64,000 nucleotides of DNA from Oscarella lobularis (GCF_947507565.1 NC_089187.1:2627852-2691851); one strand, 5' to 3'. Shown: positions 1-14,496, counted from the first letter of the stretch. Made by a program: numbers and translations. The notes: generated from the sequence alone by a model not told the origin.

Positions 1-3000
1 TCAACTTTATCTTCAGGTCCTTAGAATAAAAGTCTAGGCCCTCAACTTTATCTTCAGGTCCTTAGAATCAGAGTTTTGGCTCTGATCTTTAACTTCAGAC
101 CCTTAGAATCAAAGTTTGGGCCTTCATATTTCTCTTCAGGGCCTTAGAATCAAAGTTTTGGCCTTCAACTTTATCTTCAGGGCCTTAGAATCAAAGTCTA
201 GGCCCTCAACTTTATCTTCAGGCCCTTAGAATAAAAGTTTAGGCCCTCAACTTTATCTTCAGGTCTTTAGAATCAAAGTTTAGTCTCTCAACTTTATCTT
301 CAGGTCCTTAGAATCGGAGTTTAGGCCCTCAACTTTATCTTTTGGCCCTTAGAATCAAAGTTTAGGCGTTCAACTTTATCTTCAGGGCCTTAGAATCAAA
401 GTTTAGGCCCTCAACTTTATCTTCAGGTCCTTAGAATCAAAGTTTAGGCTCTCAACTTTATCTTCAGGTCCTTAGAATCAAAGTCTAGGCCCTCAACTTT
501 ATCTTCAGGCCCTTAGAATAAAAGTTTAGGCTCTCAACTTTATCTTCAGGGCCTTAGAATCAAAGTCTAGGTCCTCAAGTTTATCTTCAGGGCCTTAGAA
601 TCAGAGTTTAGGCCCTCAACTTTATCTTGAGGTCCTTAGAATCAGAGTTTTGACCCTGAACTTTAACTTCAGACCGTTAGAATCAAAGTTTAGACCTTCA
701 ACTTTATCTTCAGGTTCTTAGAATCAGAGTTTTGGCCCTGAACTTTAACTTCAGACCCTTAGAATCAAAGTTTGGGCCTTCAAATTTCTCTTCAGGGCTT
801 TAGAATCAAAGTTTAGGCCTTCAACTTTATCTTCAGGGCCTTAGAATCAAAGTCCAGGCCCTCAAGTTTATCTTCAGCGCCTTAGAGTCAGAGTTTAGGC
901 CCTCAACTTTATCTTCAGGTCCTTAGAATCAAAGTCTAGGTCCTCAACTTTATCTTCAGGTCCTTAGAATAAAAGTTTAGGTCCTCAACTTTATCTTCAG
1001 GCTCTTAGAATCAAAGTTTAGGCCATCAACTTTATCTTCAGGTCCTTAGAATCAAAGTCTAGGCCCTCAACTTTATCTTCAGGTCCTTAGAATCAGAGTT
1101 TTGGCTCTGAACTTTAACTTCAGACCCTTAGAATCAAAGTTTGGGCCTTCAAATTTCTCTTCAGGGCCTTAGAATCAAAGTTTTGGCCTTCAACTTTATC
1201 TTCAGGGCCTCAGAATCAAAGTCTAGGCCCTCAAGTTTATCTTCAGCGCATTAGAATCAGAGTTTAGGCCCTCAACTTTATCTTCAGGTCCTTAGAATCA
1301 AAGTCTAGGCCCTCAACTTTATCTTCAGGCCCTTAGAATAAAAGTTTAGGCCCTCAACTTTATCTTCAGGCTCTTAGAATCAAAGTTTAGGCCGTCAACT
1401 TTATCTTCAGGTCCTTAGAATCAAAGTCTAGGCCCTCAACTTTATCTTCAGGTCCTTAGAATCAAAGTTTAGGCCCTCAACTTTATCTTCAGGCTCTTAG
1501 AATCAAAGTTTAGGCCGTCAACTTTATCTTCAGGTCCTTAGAATCAAAGTTTAGGCCCTCAACTTTATTCTTCAGGTCCTTAGAATCAAAGTCTAGGCCC
1601 TCAACTTTATCTTCAGGCCCTTAGAATAAAAATTTAGGCCCTCAACTTTATCTTCAGGCTCTTAGAATCAAAGTTTAGGCCGTCAACTTTATCTTCAGGT
1701 CCTTAGAATCAAAGTCTAGGCCCTCAACTTTTTCTTCAGGTCCTTAGAATCAGATTTTAGGCCCTCAACTTTATCTTCAGGTCCTTAGAATCAAAGTCTA
1801 GGCCCTCAACTTTAACTTCAGACCCTTAGAATCAAAGTTTGGGCCTTGAAATTTTTCTTCAGGGCCTTAGAATCAAAGTTTTGGCCGTCAACTTTATCTT
1901 CAGGGCCTTAGAATCAAAGTCTAGGCCCTCAAGTTTATCTTCAGGGCCTTAGAATCAGAGTTTAGGCCCTCAACTTTATCTTCAGGTCCCTAGAATCAAA
2001 GTTTAGGCCCTCAACTTTTTCTTCAAATTCTTAGAATCAAAGTTTAGGCCCTCAACTTTATCTTCAGGTCCTTAGAATCAGAGTTTAGGCCCTCAACTTT
2101 ATCTTCAGGTCCTTAGAATCAAAGTTTAGGCGTTCAACTTTATCTTCAGGGCCTTAGAATCAGAGTTTTGGCCCTGAACTTTAACTTCAGACCCTTAGAA
2201 TCAAAGTTTGGGCCTTCAAATTTCCCTTCAGGGCCTTAGAATCAAAGTTTAGGCCTTGAACTTTATCTTCAGGGCCTTAGAATCAAAGTCTAGGCCCTCA
2301 ACTTTATCTTCAGGGCCTTAGAATCAGAGTTTAGGCCCTCAACTTTATCTTCAGGTCCTTAGAATCAAAGTCTAGGCCCTCAACTTTATCTTCAAGTCCT
2401 TTGAACAAAAGTTTAGGCCCTCAACTTTATCTTCAGTCTCTTAGAATCAAAGTTTAGGCCATCAACTTTATCTTCAGGTCCTTAGAATCAAAGTCTAGGC
2501 CCTCAACTTTATCTTCAGGTCCTTAGAATCAGAGTTTTGGCTCTGAACTTTAACTTGAGACCCTTAGAATCAAAGTTTGGGCCTTCAAATTTCTCTTCAG
2601 GGCCTTAGAATCAAAGTTTTGGCCTTCAACATAACCTTCAGGGCCTTAGAATCAACGTCTAGGCCCTCAAGTTTATCTTCAGCGCCTTAGAATCAGAGTT
2701 TAGGCCCTCAACTTTATCTTCAGGCCCTTAGAATCAAAGTCTAGGCCCTCAACTTTATCTTCAGGCCCTTAGAATCAAAGTTTAGGCCCTCAACTTTATC
2801 TTCAGGTCCTTAGAATCAAAGTTTAGTCTCTCAACTTTATCTTCAGGTCCTTAGAATCGGAGTTTAGGCCCTCAACTTTATCTTCAGGCCCTTAGAATCA
2901 AAGTTTAGGCGTTCGACTTTATCTTCAGGGCCTTAGAATCAAAGTTTAGGCCCTCAACTTTATCTTCAGGCCCTTAGAGTAAAAGTTTAGGCCGTCAACT

Positions 3001-4084
3001 TTATCTTCAGGTCCTTAGAATCAAATTTTAGTCTCTCAACTTTATCTTCAGGTCCTTAGAATCGGAGTTTAGGCCCTCAACTTTATCTTCAGGGCCTTAG
3101 AATCAGAGTTTAGGCCCTCAACTTTATCTTCAGGTCCTTAGAATCAAAGTTTAGTCTCTCAACTTTATCTTCAGGTCCTTAGAATCGGAGTTTAGGCCCT
3201 CAACTTTATCTTCAGGGCCTTAGAATCAGAGTTTAGACCCTCAACTTTATCTTCATGTCCTTAGAATCAATATTTAGGCCCTCAACTTCATCTTCAGGTC
3301 CCTAGAATCAAAGTTTAGGCCCTCAACTTTATCTTCAGGTCCTTAGAATCAAAGTTTAGTCTCGCAACTTTATCTTCAGGTCTTTAGAATCGGAGTTTAG
3401 GCCCTCAACTTTATCTTCAGGTCCTTAGAATCAAAGTTTAGGCGTTCAACTTTATCTTCAGGGCCTTAGAATCAAAGTTTAGTACCTCAACCTTATCTTC
3501 AGGTCCTTAGAATCAAAGTTTAGTCTCTCAACTTTATCTTCAGGCCCTTAGAATAAAAGTTTAGGCCCTCAACTTTATCTTCAGGCTCTTAGAATCAAAG
3601 TTTAGGCCATCAACTTTATCTTCAGGTCCTTAGAATCAAAGTCTACGCCCTCAACTTTATCTTCAGGTCCTTAAAATCAGAGTTTTGGCCCTCAACTTTA
3701 TCTTCAGGTCCTTAGAATCAGAGTTTTGGCTCTGAACTTTAACTTCAGACCCTTAGAATCAAAGTTTGGGCCTTCAAATTTCTCTTCAGGGCCTTAGAAT
3801 CAAAGTCTAGGCCCTCAACTTTGTCTTCAGGCCCTTAGAATCAAAGTTTAGGTCCTCAACTTTATCTTCAGGGTCTTAGAATTAGAGTTTAGGCCCTCAA
3901 CTTTATCTTTAGCTCCTTAGAATCAAAGTTTAGGCCCTCAACTTTATCTTCAGGTCCTTAGAATCAAAGTTTAGGACCTCAACTTTATCTTCAGGCCCTT
4001 AGAATCAAAGTTTAGGTCCTGAACTTTATCTTCAGGTCCTTAGAGTGAAATTTTAGGCTCTCAACTTTATCTTCAGGGCCTTAG
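1..4084. repeat. Satellite A block 1 (41-bp tandem repeat)
   Basis: About 100 tandem copies of a 41-bp unit. Recognisable core pieces are CTCAACTTTATCTTCAGG, CCTTAGAATC and AAAGTTTAGGCC. Copies differ mostly by substitutions, such as TTTAGG/TCTAGG and GGCC/GTCC. A recurring variant pair (GAACTTTAACTTCAGACCC followed by CAAATTTCTCTTCAGGG) marks longer higher-order units. AACTTT and AAAGTT in each unit could form a 6-bp hairpin stem. The block runs off the left edge of the window. No gene is visible in it. Confidence 0.97.
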
Positions 4085-5688
4085 CTAGCCCGTGTAAGTT
4101 AGCTGTAATTTATTACAGGTGAGACCCGTTGGCTAACCCCCTGTAATTTCGCTCTAATTTATTACAGGAGATACCCGTTGGCTAACCCCGTGTAATTTCG
4201 CTGTATTTTATTATTAGGATAGACCCGTTGTCTAGCACCTGTAATTTCGCTGTAATTTATTCCATGAGAGACCCGTTGGCTAGCCCCCTGTAATTTGGCT
4301 GTAACTTTTTACAGGATAGACCCGTTGGCTAGCCCCCTGTAAGTTGGCTGTAATTTATTCCAGGAGAGACCCGTTGACTAGCCCTGTAATTTCGCTGTAG
4401 TTTATTACAGGAGAGACCCATTGGCTAGCCCCTATAAATTCGCTGTAATTTATTACAGGAGATACCCGTTAGCTAGCCTCTGTAATTTCGCTGTAATTTA
4501 TTACAGGAGAGACCCGTTGGCTAACCCCCTGTAATTTCGCTGTAGTTTATTACAGGAGAGACCCGTTGGCTAGCCCCCTGTAAATTCGCTGTAATTTATT
4601 ACAGGAGATACCCGTTTGCTAAACCCCTGTAATTTTGCTGTAATTTATTACAGGAGAGACTTGTTTGCTAACCCCCTGTAATTTCGCTGTAATTTATTAC
4701 AGGAGAGACCCGTTGGCTAACCTCCTGTAATTTTGCTGTAATTTATTACAGGAGAGACCCGTTGGCTAACCCCCTGTAATTTCGCTGTAATTTATTACAG
4801 AAAAGACCCGTTGACTAGCCCCTGTAAATTCGCTGTAATTTATTACATGAGAGACCCGTTGGCTAGCCCCCTGTAACTTCGCTGTAATTTATTGCAGGAG
4901 AGACCCGTTGGCTAGCCCCTGTAAGTTCGCTGTAATTTATTACAGGAGAGACCCTTTTGCTAGCCCCTGTAATTTCGCTGTAATTTATTACAGGAGAGAC
5001 CCGTTGGCTAGCCCCTGTAATTTCGCTGTAATTTATTACAGGAAAGACCCGTTGGCTAGCCCCCTGTAATTTCGCTGTAATTTATTACAGGAGAGACTTG
5101 TTTGCTAACCCCCTGTAATTTTGCTGTAATTTATTACAGGAGAGACTTGTTTGCTAACCCCCTGTAATTTCGCTGTAATTTATTACAGGAGAGACCCGTT
5201 GGCTAACCTCCTGTAATTTTGCTGTAATTTATTACAGGAGAGACCCGTTGGCTAACCCCCTGTAAATTCGCTGTAATTTATTACAGGAGATACCCGTTTA
5301 CTAACCCCCTGTAAATTCGCTGTAATTTATTACAGGAGAGACCCTTTGGCTAGCCCCAGTAATTTCGCTGTAATTTATTACAGGAGAGACCCGTTTGCTA
5401 ACCCTCTGTAATTTCGCTGATAATTTATTACAGGAGAGACCCTTTGGCTAGCCCCTGTACTTTCGCTGTAGTTTATTACAGGAGAGACCCGTTGGCTAAC
5501 CCCCTGTTATTTCGCTGTAGTTTATTACAGGAGAGACCTATTGGCTAGCCCCTGTAATTTCGCTGTAATTTATTACAGGAGAGACCCTTTGGCTAGCCCC
5601 TGTAGTTTCGCTCTAATTTATTACAGGAGAGACCCTTTGGCTAACCCCTTTAATTTCGCTGTAATTTATTAAAGGAGAGACCCGTTGG
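4085..5688. repeat. Satellite B block 1 (48/49-bp tandem repeat)
   Basis: Tandem 48/49-bp units. Each contains CTGTAATTTATTACAG, a 6-bp inverted repeat around TTTA, followed by GAGAGACCCGTTGGCTAGCC and a run of three to five C. The length changes between 48 and 49 bp through the C run. The block begins at the standard A-to-B junction (CCTTAG then CTAGCCCGTGTAAG) and ends at the standard B-to-A junction (ACCCGTTGGG). Short peptides repeating YYRRDPLASP are only the translation of the unit. Confidence 0.97.
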
Positions 5689-6823
5689 GCTCTTAACTTT
5701 ATCTTCAATGCCTTAGAATCGAAGTTTAGGCCCTCAACTTTATCTTCAGGGCCTTAGAAACAGAGTTTAGGCCCTCAACTTTATCTTTAGCTCCTTAGAA
5801 TCAAAGTTTAAGCCCTTAACTTTATCTTTAGGACCTTAGAATCAAAGTTTAGGCCCTCATCTTTAGCTTCAGAACCTTAAAATCGAAGTTTATGCCCTCA
5901 ACTTTATCTTCAGGGCCTTAGAATCAAAGTTTAGGCCCTCATCTTTATCTTCAGGGCCTTAGAATCGAAGTTTATGCCCTCAACTTTATCTTCAGGGCCT
6001 TAGAATCAAAGTTTAGGCGTTCAACTTTATCTTCAGGGCCTTAGAATCAAAGTTTAGGCCTTCAACTTTATCTTCAGGTCCTTAGAATCAAAGTTTAGTC
6101 TCTCAACTTTATCTTCAGGTCCTTAGAATCAGAGTTTTGGCCCTGAACTTTAACTTCAGACCCTTAGAATCAAAGTTTGGGCCTTCAAATTTCTCTTCAG
6201 GGCCTTAGAATCAAAGTTTAGGCCTTCAACTTTATCTTCAGGTCCCTAGAATCAAAGTTTAGGCCCTCAACTTTATCTTCAGGTTCTTAGAATCAAAGTT
6301 TAGGCCCTCAACTTTATCTTCAGGCCCTTAGAATCAAAGTTTAGGCGTTCAACTTTATCTTCAGGGCCTTAGAATCAAAGTTTAGTCTCTCAACTTTATC
6401 TTCAGGTCCTTAGAATCAAAGTTTAGTCTCTCAACTTTATCTTCAGGTCCTTAGAATCAAAGTTTAGGCCCTCAACTTTATCTTCAGGCTCTTAGAATCA
6501 AAGTTTAGGCCCTCAACTTTATCTTCAGGTCCTTAGAATCAGAGTTTTTGCCATGACCTTTATCTTCAGGCCCTTAGAATCAATGTTTATGCCTTCAACT
6601 TTATCTTCAGGGTCTTAGAATTAGAGTTTAGGCCCTCAACTTTATCTTTAGCTCCTTAGAATCAAAGTTTAGGCCCTCAACTTTATCTTCAGGTCCTTAG
6701 AATCAAAGTTTAGGACCTCAACTTTATCTTCAGGCCCTTAGAATCAAAGTTTAGGTCCTCAACTTTATCTTCAGGCCCTTAGAATGAAATTTTAGGCTCT
6801 CAACTTTATCTTCAGGGCCTTAG
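5689..6823. repeat. Satellite A block 2
   Basis: 41-bp A units entered through the class-1 junction, whose first unit reads ATGCCTTAGAATCGAAG. The block is 1135 bp, exactly the length of the block at 18839-19973, which it closely resembles. The two therefore look like products of one larger duplication. Confidence 0.96.
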
Positions 6824-8232
6824 CTAGCCCGTGTAAGTTCGCTGTAATTTATTACAGGTGAAACCCGTTGGCTAACCCCCTGTAATTTCGCTGTAATTTA
6901 TTTCAGGAGATACCCGTTGGCTAACCCCGTGTAATTTCGCTCTACTTTATTATTAGGATAGACCCGTTGTCTAGCCCCTGTAATTTGGCTGTAATTTATT
7001 CCATGAGAGACCCGTTGGCTAGCCCCCTGTAAGTTGGCTGTAATTTATTACAGGAGAGACCCGTTGACTAGCCCTGTAATTTCGCTGTAGTTTATTACAG
7101 GAGAGACCCATTGGCTAGCCCCTATAAATTCGCTGTAATTTATTACAGGAGATACCCGTTAGCTAGCCTCTGTAATTTCGCTGTAATTTATTACAGGAGA
7201 GACCCGTTGGCTAACCCCCTGTAATTTCGCTGTAGTTTATTACAGGAGAGACCCGTTGGCTAGCCCCCTGTAAATTCGCTGTAATTTATTACAGGAGATA
7301 CCCGTTTGCTAACCCCCTGTAATTTCGCTGTAATTTATTACAGGAGAGACCCGTTGGCTAACCCCCTGTAATTTCGCTATAATTTATTACAGAAAAGACC
7401 CGTTGACTAGCCCCTGTAAATTCGCTGTAATTTATTACATGAGAGACCCGTTGGCTAGCCCCCTGTAACTTCGCTGTAATTTATTGCAGGAGAGACCCGT
7501 TGGCTAGCCCCTGTAAGTTCGCTGTAATTTATTACAGGAGAGACCCTTTTGCTAGCTTCTGTAATTTCGCTGTAATTTATTACAGGAAAGACCCGTTGGC
7601 TAGCTCCCTGTAATTTCGCTGTAATTTATTACAGGAGAGACTTGTTTGCTAACCCCCTGTAATTTTGCTGTAATTTATTACAGGAGAGACTTGTTTGCTA
7701 ACCCCCTGTAATTTCGCTGTAATTTATTACAAGAGAGACCCGTTGGCTAACCTCCTGTAATTTTGCTGTAATTTATTACAGGAGAGACCCGTTGGCTAAC
7801 CCCCTGTAAATTCGCTGTAATTTATTACAGGAGATACCCGTTTACTAACCCCCTGTAAATTCGCTGTAATTTATTACAGGAGAGACCCTTTGGCTAGCCC
7901 CAGTAATTTCGCTGTAATTTATTACAGGAGAGACCCGTTTGCTAACCCTCTGTAATTTCGCTGATAATTTATTACAGGAGAGACCCTTTGGCTAGCCCCT
8001 GTACTTTCGCTGTAGTTTATTACAGGAGAGACCCGTTGGCTAACCCCCTGTTATTTCGCTGTAGTTTATTACAGGAGAGACCTATTGGCTAGCCCCTGTA
8101 ATTTCGCTGTAATTTATTACAGGAGAGACCCTTTGGCTAGCCCCTGTAGTTTCGCTCTAATTTATTACAGGAGAGACCCTTTGGCTAACCCCTTTAATTT
8201 CGCTGTAATTTATTAAAGGAGAGACCCGTTGG
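6824..8232. repeat. Satellite B block 2
   Basis: 48/49-bp B units between standard junctions. Unit order and private variants closely follow B blocks 1 and 5, for example CTGATAATTT in place of CTGTAATTT and TACTTTCGCTGTAG. It differs from those blocks in length by whole units. Confidence 0.96.
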
Positions 8233-10350
8233 GCTCTTAACTTTATCTTCAATGCCTTAGAATCGAAGTTTAGGCCCTCAACTTTATCTTCAGGGCCTTA
8301 GAAACAGAGTTTAGGCCCTCAACTTTATCTTTAGCTCCTTAGAATCAAAGTTTAAGCCCTTAACTTTATCTTTAGGACCTTAGAATCAAAGTTTAGGCCC
8401 TCATCTTTAGCTTCAGAACCTTAAAATCGAAGTTTATGCCCTCAACTTTATCTTCAGGGCCTTAGAATCAAAGTTTAGGCCCTCATCTTTATCTTCAGGG
8501 CCTTAGAATCGAAGTTTATGCCCTCAACTTTATCTTCAGGGCCTTAGAATCAGAGTTTAGGCCCTCAACTTTATCTTCAGGCCCTTAGAATCATAGTTTA
8601 GGCGTTCAACTTTATCTTCAGGGCCTTAGAATCAAAGTTTAGGCCCTCATCTTTATCTTAAGGGCCTTAGAATCGAAGTTTATGCCCTCAACTTTATCTT
8701 CAGGGCCTTAGAATCAATTTTTAGGCCCTCAACTTCATCTTCAGGTCTCTAGAATCAAAGTTTAGGCCCTCAACTTTATCTTCAGGTCCTTAGAATCAAA
8801 GTTTAGTCTCTCAACTTTATCTTCAGGTCCTTAGAATCGGAGTTTAGGCCCTCAACTTTATCTTCAGGCCCTTAGAATCAAAGTTTAGGCGTTCAACTTT
8901 ATCTTCAGGGCCTTAGAATCAAAGTTTAGGCCCTCAACTTTATCTTCAGGTCCTTAGAATCAAAGTTTAGTCTCTCAACTTTATCTTCAGGCTCTTAGAA
9001 TAAAAGTTTAGGCCCTCAACTTTATCTTCAGGCTCTTAGAATCAAAGTTTAGGCCATCAACTTTATCTTCAGGTCCTTAGAATCAAAGTCTAGGCCCTCA
9101 ACTTTATCTTCAGGTCCTTAAAATCAGAGTTTTGGCTCTGAACTTTAACTTCAGACCCTTAGAATCAAAGTTTGTGCCTTCAAATTTCTCTTCAGGGCCT
9201 TAGAATCAGAGTTTTGGCCATGACCTTTATCTTCAGGCCCTTAGAATCAATGTTTGGGCCTTCAACTTTATCTTCAGAGTCTTAGAATTAGAGTTTAGGC
9301 CCTCAACTTTATCTTCAGGGCCTTAGAATCAGAGTTTAGGTCCTCAACTTTATCTTCAGGTCCTTAGAATCAAAGTCTAGGCCCTCAACTTTATCTTCAG
9401 GCTCTTAGAATAAAAGTTTAGGCCCTCAACTTTATCTTCAGGTCCTTAGAATCAAAGTTTAGTCTCTCAACTTTATCTTCAGGCCCTTAGAATAAAAGTT
9501 TAGGCCCTCAACTTTATCTTCAGGCTCTTAGAATCAAAGTTTAGGCCCTCAACTTTATCTTCAGGTCCTTAGAATCAAAGTCTAGGCCCTCAACTTTATC
9601 TTCATGTTCTTAGAATCAGAGTTTTGGCTCTGAACTTTAACTTCAGACCCTTAGAATCAAAGTTTGGGCCTTCAAATTTCTCTTCAGGGCCTTAGAATCA
9701 AAGTTTAGTCTCTCAACTTTATCTTCAGGTCTTTAGAATCGGAGTTTAGGCCCTCAACTTTATCTTCAGGTCTTTAGAATCAAAGTTTAGGCGTTCAACT
9801 TTATCTTCAGGGCCTTTGATTCAAAGTTTAGGCCCTCAACTTTATCTTCAGGTCCTTAGAATCAAAGTTTAGTCTCTCAACTTTATCTTCAGGTCCTTAG
9901 AATAAAAGTTTAGGCCCTCAACTTTATCTTCAGGCTCTTAGAATCAAAGTTTAGGCCCTCAACTTTATCTTCAGGTCCTTAGAATCAGAGTTTTGGCCAT
10001 GACCTTTATCTTCAGGCCCTTAGAATCAATGTTTGGGCCTTCAACTTTATTTTCAGGGCCTTAGAATCAAAGTCTAGGCTCTCAACTTTATCTTCATGGC
10101 CTTAGAATCAGAGTTTAGGCCCTCAACATTATCTTCAGGTCCTTAGAATCAAAGTCTAGGCCCTCAACTTTATCTTCAGGCTCTTAGAATCAAAGTTTAG
10201 GCCATCAACTTTATCTTCAGGTCCTTAGAATCAAAGTCTAGGCCCTCAACTTTATCTTCAGGCCCTTAGAATCAAAATTTAGGCCCTCAACTTTATCTTC
10301 AAATCCTTAGAATGAGAGTTAAGCTCTCAACTTTATCTTCAGGGCCTTAG
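8233..10350. repeat. Satellite A block 3
   Basis: 41-bp A units opening with the class-1 entry variants (ATGCCTTAGAATCGAAG, then CCTTAGAAACAGAG). The block ends at the CCTTAG/CTAGCCCGTG junction. No gene is visible. Confidence 0.96.
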
Positions 10351-11517
10351 CTAGCCCGTGTAAGTTCGCTGTAATTTATTACAGGAGAGACCCGTTGGCT
10401 AACCCCCTGTAATTTCGCTGTAATTTATTACAGGAGATACCCGTTGGCTAACCCCGTGTAATTTCGCTGTAATTTATTATTAGGATAGACCCGTTGTCTA
10501 GCCCCTGTAATTTCGCTGTAATTTATTCAAGGAGAGACCCGTTGGCTAGCCCCCTGTAATTTCGCTGTAACTTTTTACAGGAGAGACCCGTTGGCTAGCC
10601 CCCTGTAAGTTGGCTGTAATTTATTCCAGGAGAGACCCGTTGACTAACCTCCTGTAATTTCGCTGTAGTTTATTAAAGGAGAGACCCATTGGCTAGCCCC
10701 CTGTAAATTCGCTGCAATTTATTACAGGAGTTACCCGTTAGCTAGCATCTGTAATTTCGCTGTAATTTATTACAGGAGAGACCCGTTGGCTAGCCCCAGT
10801 AATTTCGCTGTAATTTATTACAGGAGAGACCCGTTTGCTAACCCTCTGTAATTTCGCTGTAGTTTATTACAGGAGAGACCCGTTGGCTAGCCCCCTGTAA
10901 ATTCGCTGTAATTTATTACAGGAGAGACCCTTTGGCTAGCCCCAGTAATTTCGCTGTAATTTATTACAGGAGAGACCCGTTTGCTAACCCTCTGTAATTT
11001 CGCTGATAATTTATTACAGGAGAGACCCGTTTACTAACCCCCTGTAAATTCGCTGTAATTTATTACAGGAGAGACCCGTTGGCTAGCCCCTGTAATTTCG
11101 CTGTAGTTTATTAAAGGAGAGACCCGTTGGCTAGCCTCCTGTAATTTCGCTGTAGTTTATTACAGGAGAGACCCGTTTGCTAACCTCCTGTAATTTCGCT
11201 GTAGTTTATTACAGGAGAGACCCTTTGGCTAGCCCCTGTAATTTCGCTGTAATTTATTACAGGAGAGACCCTTTGGCTAGCCCATGTACTTTCGCTGTAG
11301 TTTATTACAGGAGAGACCCGTTGGCTAACCCCCTGTTATTTCGCTGTAGTTTATTACAGGAGAGACCTATTGGCTAGCCCCTGTAATTTCGCTGTAATTT
11401 ATTACAGGAGAGACCCTTTGGCTAGCCCCTGTAGTTTTGCTCTAATTTATTACAGGAGAGACCCTTTGGCTAACCCCTGTAATTTCGCTGTAATTTATTA
11501 AAGGAGAGACCCGTTGG
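10351..11517. repeat. Satellite B block 3
   Basis: 48/49-bp B units between standard junctions. An open frame at 11177-11377 is a translation of four B units (period 48 = 16 codons) and not a gene. Confidence 0.96.
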
Positions 11518-14496
11518 GCTCTCAACTTTATCTTCAATGCCTTAGAATCGAAGTTTAGGCGCTCAACTTTATCTTCAGGGCCTTAGAAACAGAGTTTAGG
11601 CCCTCAACGTTATCTTTAGCTCCTTAGAATCAAAGTTTAAGCCCTTAACTTTATCTTTAGGACCTTAGAATCAAAGTTTAGGCCCTCATCTTTAGCTTCA
11701 GAACCTTAAAATCGAAGTTTATGCCCTCAACTTTATCTTCAGGGCCTTAGAATCAAAGTTTAGGCCCTCATCTTTATCTTAAGGGCCTTAGAATCGAAGT
11801 TTATGCCCTCAACTTTATCTTCAGGGCCTGAGAATCAATTTTTAGGCCCTCAACTTCATCTTCAGGTCCCTAGAATCAAAGTTTAGGCCCTCAACTTTAT
11901 CTTCAGGTACTTAGAATCAAAGTTTAGGCGTTCAACTTTATCTTCAGGGCCTTAGAATCAAAGTTTAGTCTCTCAACTTTATCTTCAGGTCCTTAGAATC
12001 GGAGTTTAGGCCCTCAACTTTATCTTCAGGCCCTTAGAATCAAAGTTTAGGCGTTCAACTTTATCTTCAGAGCCTTAGAATCAAAGTTTAGGCCCTCAAC
12101 TTTATCTTCAGGTTCTTAGAATCAAAGTTTAGTCTCTCAACTTTATCTTCAGGCTCTTAGAATAAAAGTTTAGGCCCTCAACTTTATCTTCAGGCTCTTA
12201 GAATCAAAGTTTAGGCCATCAACTTTATCTTCAGGTCCTTAGAATCAAAGTCTAGGCCCTCAACTTTATCTTCAGGTCCTTAAAATCAGAGTTTCGGCTC
12301 TGAACTTTAACTTCAGATTCTTAGAATCAAAGTTTGGGCCTTCAAATTTCTCTTCAGGGCCTTAGAATCAGAGTTTTGGCCATGACCTTTATCTTCAGGC
12401 CCTTAGAATCAATGTTTGGGCCTTCAACTTTATCTTCAGAGTCTTAGAATTAGAGTTTAGGCCCTCAACTTTATCTTCAGGGCCTTAGAATCAGAGTTTA
12501 GGCCCTCAACTTTATCTTCAGGTCCTTAGAATCAAAGTCTAGGCCCTCAACTTTATCTTCAGGCTCTTAGAATAAAAGTTTAGGCCCTCAACTTTATCTT
12601 CAGGTCCTTAGAATCAAAGTTTAGTCTCTCAACTTTATCTTCAGGCCCTTAGAATAAAAGTTTAGGCCCTCAACTTTATCTTCAGGCTCTTAGAATCAAA
12701 GTTTAGGCCCTGAACTTTATCTTCAGGTCCTTAGAATCAAAGTCTAGGCCCTCAACTTTATCTTCATGTTCTTAGAATCAGAGTTTTGGCTCTGAACTTT
12801 AACTTCAGACCCTTAGAATCAAAGTTTGGGCCTTCAAATTTCTCTTCAGGGCCTTAGAATTAAAGTTTATTCTCTCAACTTTATCTTCAGGTCCTTAGAA
12901 TCGGAGTTTAGGCCCTCAACTTTATCTTCAGGTCTTTAGAATCAAAGTTTAGGCGTTCAACTTTATCTTCACGGCCTTAGAATCAAAGTTTAGGCCCTCA
13001 ACTTTATCTTCAGGTCCTTAGAATCAAAGTTTAGTCTCTCAACTTTATCTTCAGGTCCTTAGAATAAAAGTTTAGGCCCTCAACTTTATCTTCAGGCTCT
13101 TAGAATCAAAGTTTAGGCCCTCAACTTTATCTTCAGGTCCTTAGAATCAGAGTTTTGGCCATGACCTTTATCTTCAGGCCCTTAGAATCAATGTTTGGGC
13201 CTTCAACTTTATTTTCAGGGCCTTAGAATCAAAGTCTAGGCCCTCAACTTTATCTTCATTGCCTTAGAATCAGAGTTTAGGCCCTCAACATTATCTTCAG
13301 GTCTTTAGAATCAAAGTCTAGGCCCTCAACTTTATCTTCAGGCTCTTAGAATCAAAGTTTAGGCCATCAACTTTATCTTCAGGTCCTTAGAATCAAAGTC
13401 TAGGCCCTCAACTTTATCTTCAGGTCCTTAGAATCAGAGTTGTGGCTCTGAACTTTAACTTCAGACCCTTAGAATCAAAGTTTTGGCCTTCAAATTTCTC
13501 TTCAGGGCCTTAGAATCAAAGTTTTGGCCTTCAACTTTATCTTCAGGGCCTTAGAATCAAAGTCTAGGCCCTCAAGTTTATCTTCAGGGCCTTAGAATCA
13601 GAGTTTAGGCCCTCAACTTTATCTTCAGGTCCTTAGAATCAAAGTCTAGGCCCTCAACTTTATCTTCAGGCCCTTAGAATCAAAATTTAGGCCCTCAACT
13701 TCATCTTCAGGTCCCTAGAATCAAAGTTTAGGCCCTCAACTTTATCTTCAGGTCCTTAGAATCAAAGTTTAGTCTCTCAACTTTATCTTCAGGTCCTTAG
13801 AATCGGAGTTTAGGCCCTGAACTTTATCTTCAGTTCCTTAGAATCAGAGATTAGTCTCTCAACTTTATCTTCAGGTCCTTAGAATCGGAGTTAAGGCCCT
13901 CAACTTTATCTTCAGGCCCTTAGAATCAAAGTCTAGGCCCTCAAGTTTATATTCAGGGCCTTAGAATCAGAGTTTAGGCCCTCAACTTTATCTTCAGGCC
14001 CTTAGAATCAAAGTCTAGGCCCTCAACTTTATCTTCAGGTCCTTAGAATCGGAGTTAAGGCCCTCAACTTTATCTTCAGGCCCTTAGAATCAAAGTTTAG
14101 GCCCTCAACCTTATCTTCAGGTCCTTAGAATCAAAGTTTAGGCCCTCAACTTTATCTTCAGGTCCTTAGAATCAGAGTTTTGGCCATGACCTTTATCTTC
14201 AGGCCCTTAGAATCAATGTTTGGGCCTTCAACTTTATCTTCAGTGTCTTAGAATTAGAGTTTAAGCCCTCAACTTTATCTTTAGCTCCTTAGAATCAAAG
14301 TTTAGGCCCTCAACTTTATCTTCAGGTCCTTAGAATCAAAGTTTAGGACCTCAACTTTACCTTCAGGCCCTTAGAATCAAAGTTTAGGTCCTCAACTTTA
14401 TCTTCAGGGCCTTAGAATCAAAGTTTAGGCCCTCAACTTTATCTTCAGGTCCTTAGAATGAGAGTTAAGCTCTCAACTTTATCTTCAGGGCCTTAG
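11518..14496. repeat. Satellite A block 4
   Basis: 41-bp A units with class-1 entry. For much of its length the variant order parallels block 3 and block 7, indicating duplication of whole blocks and not only of single units. Confidence 0.96.
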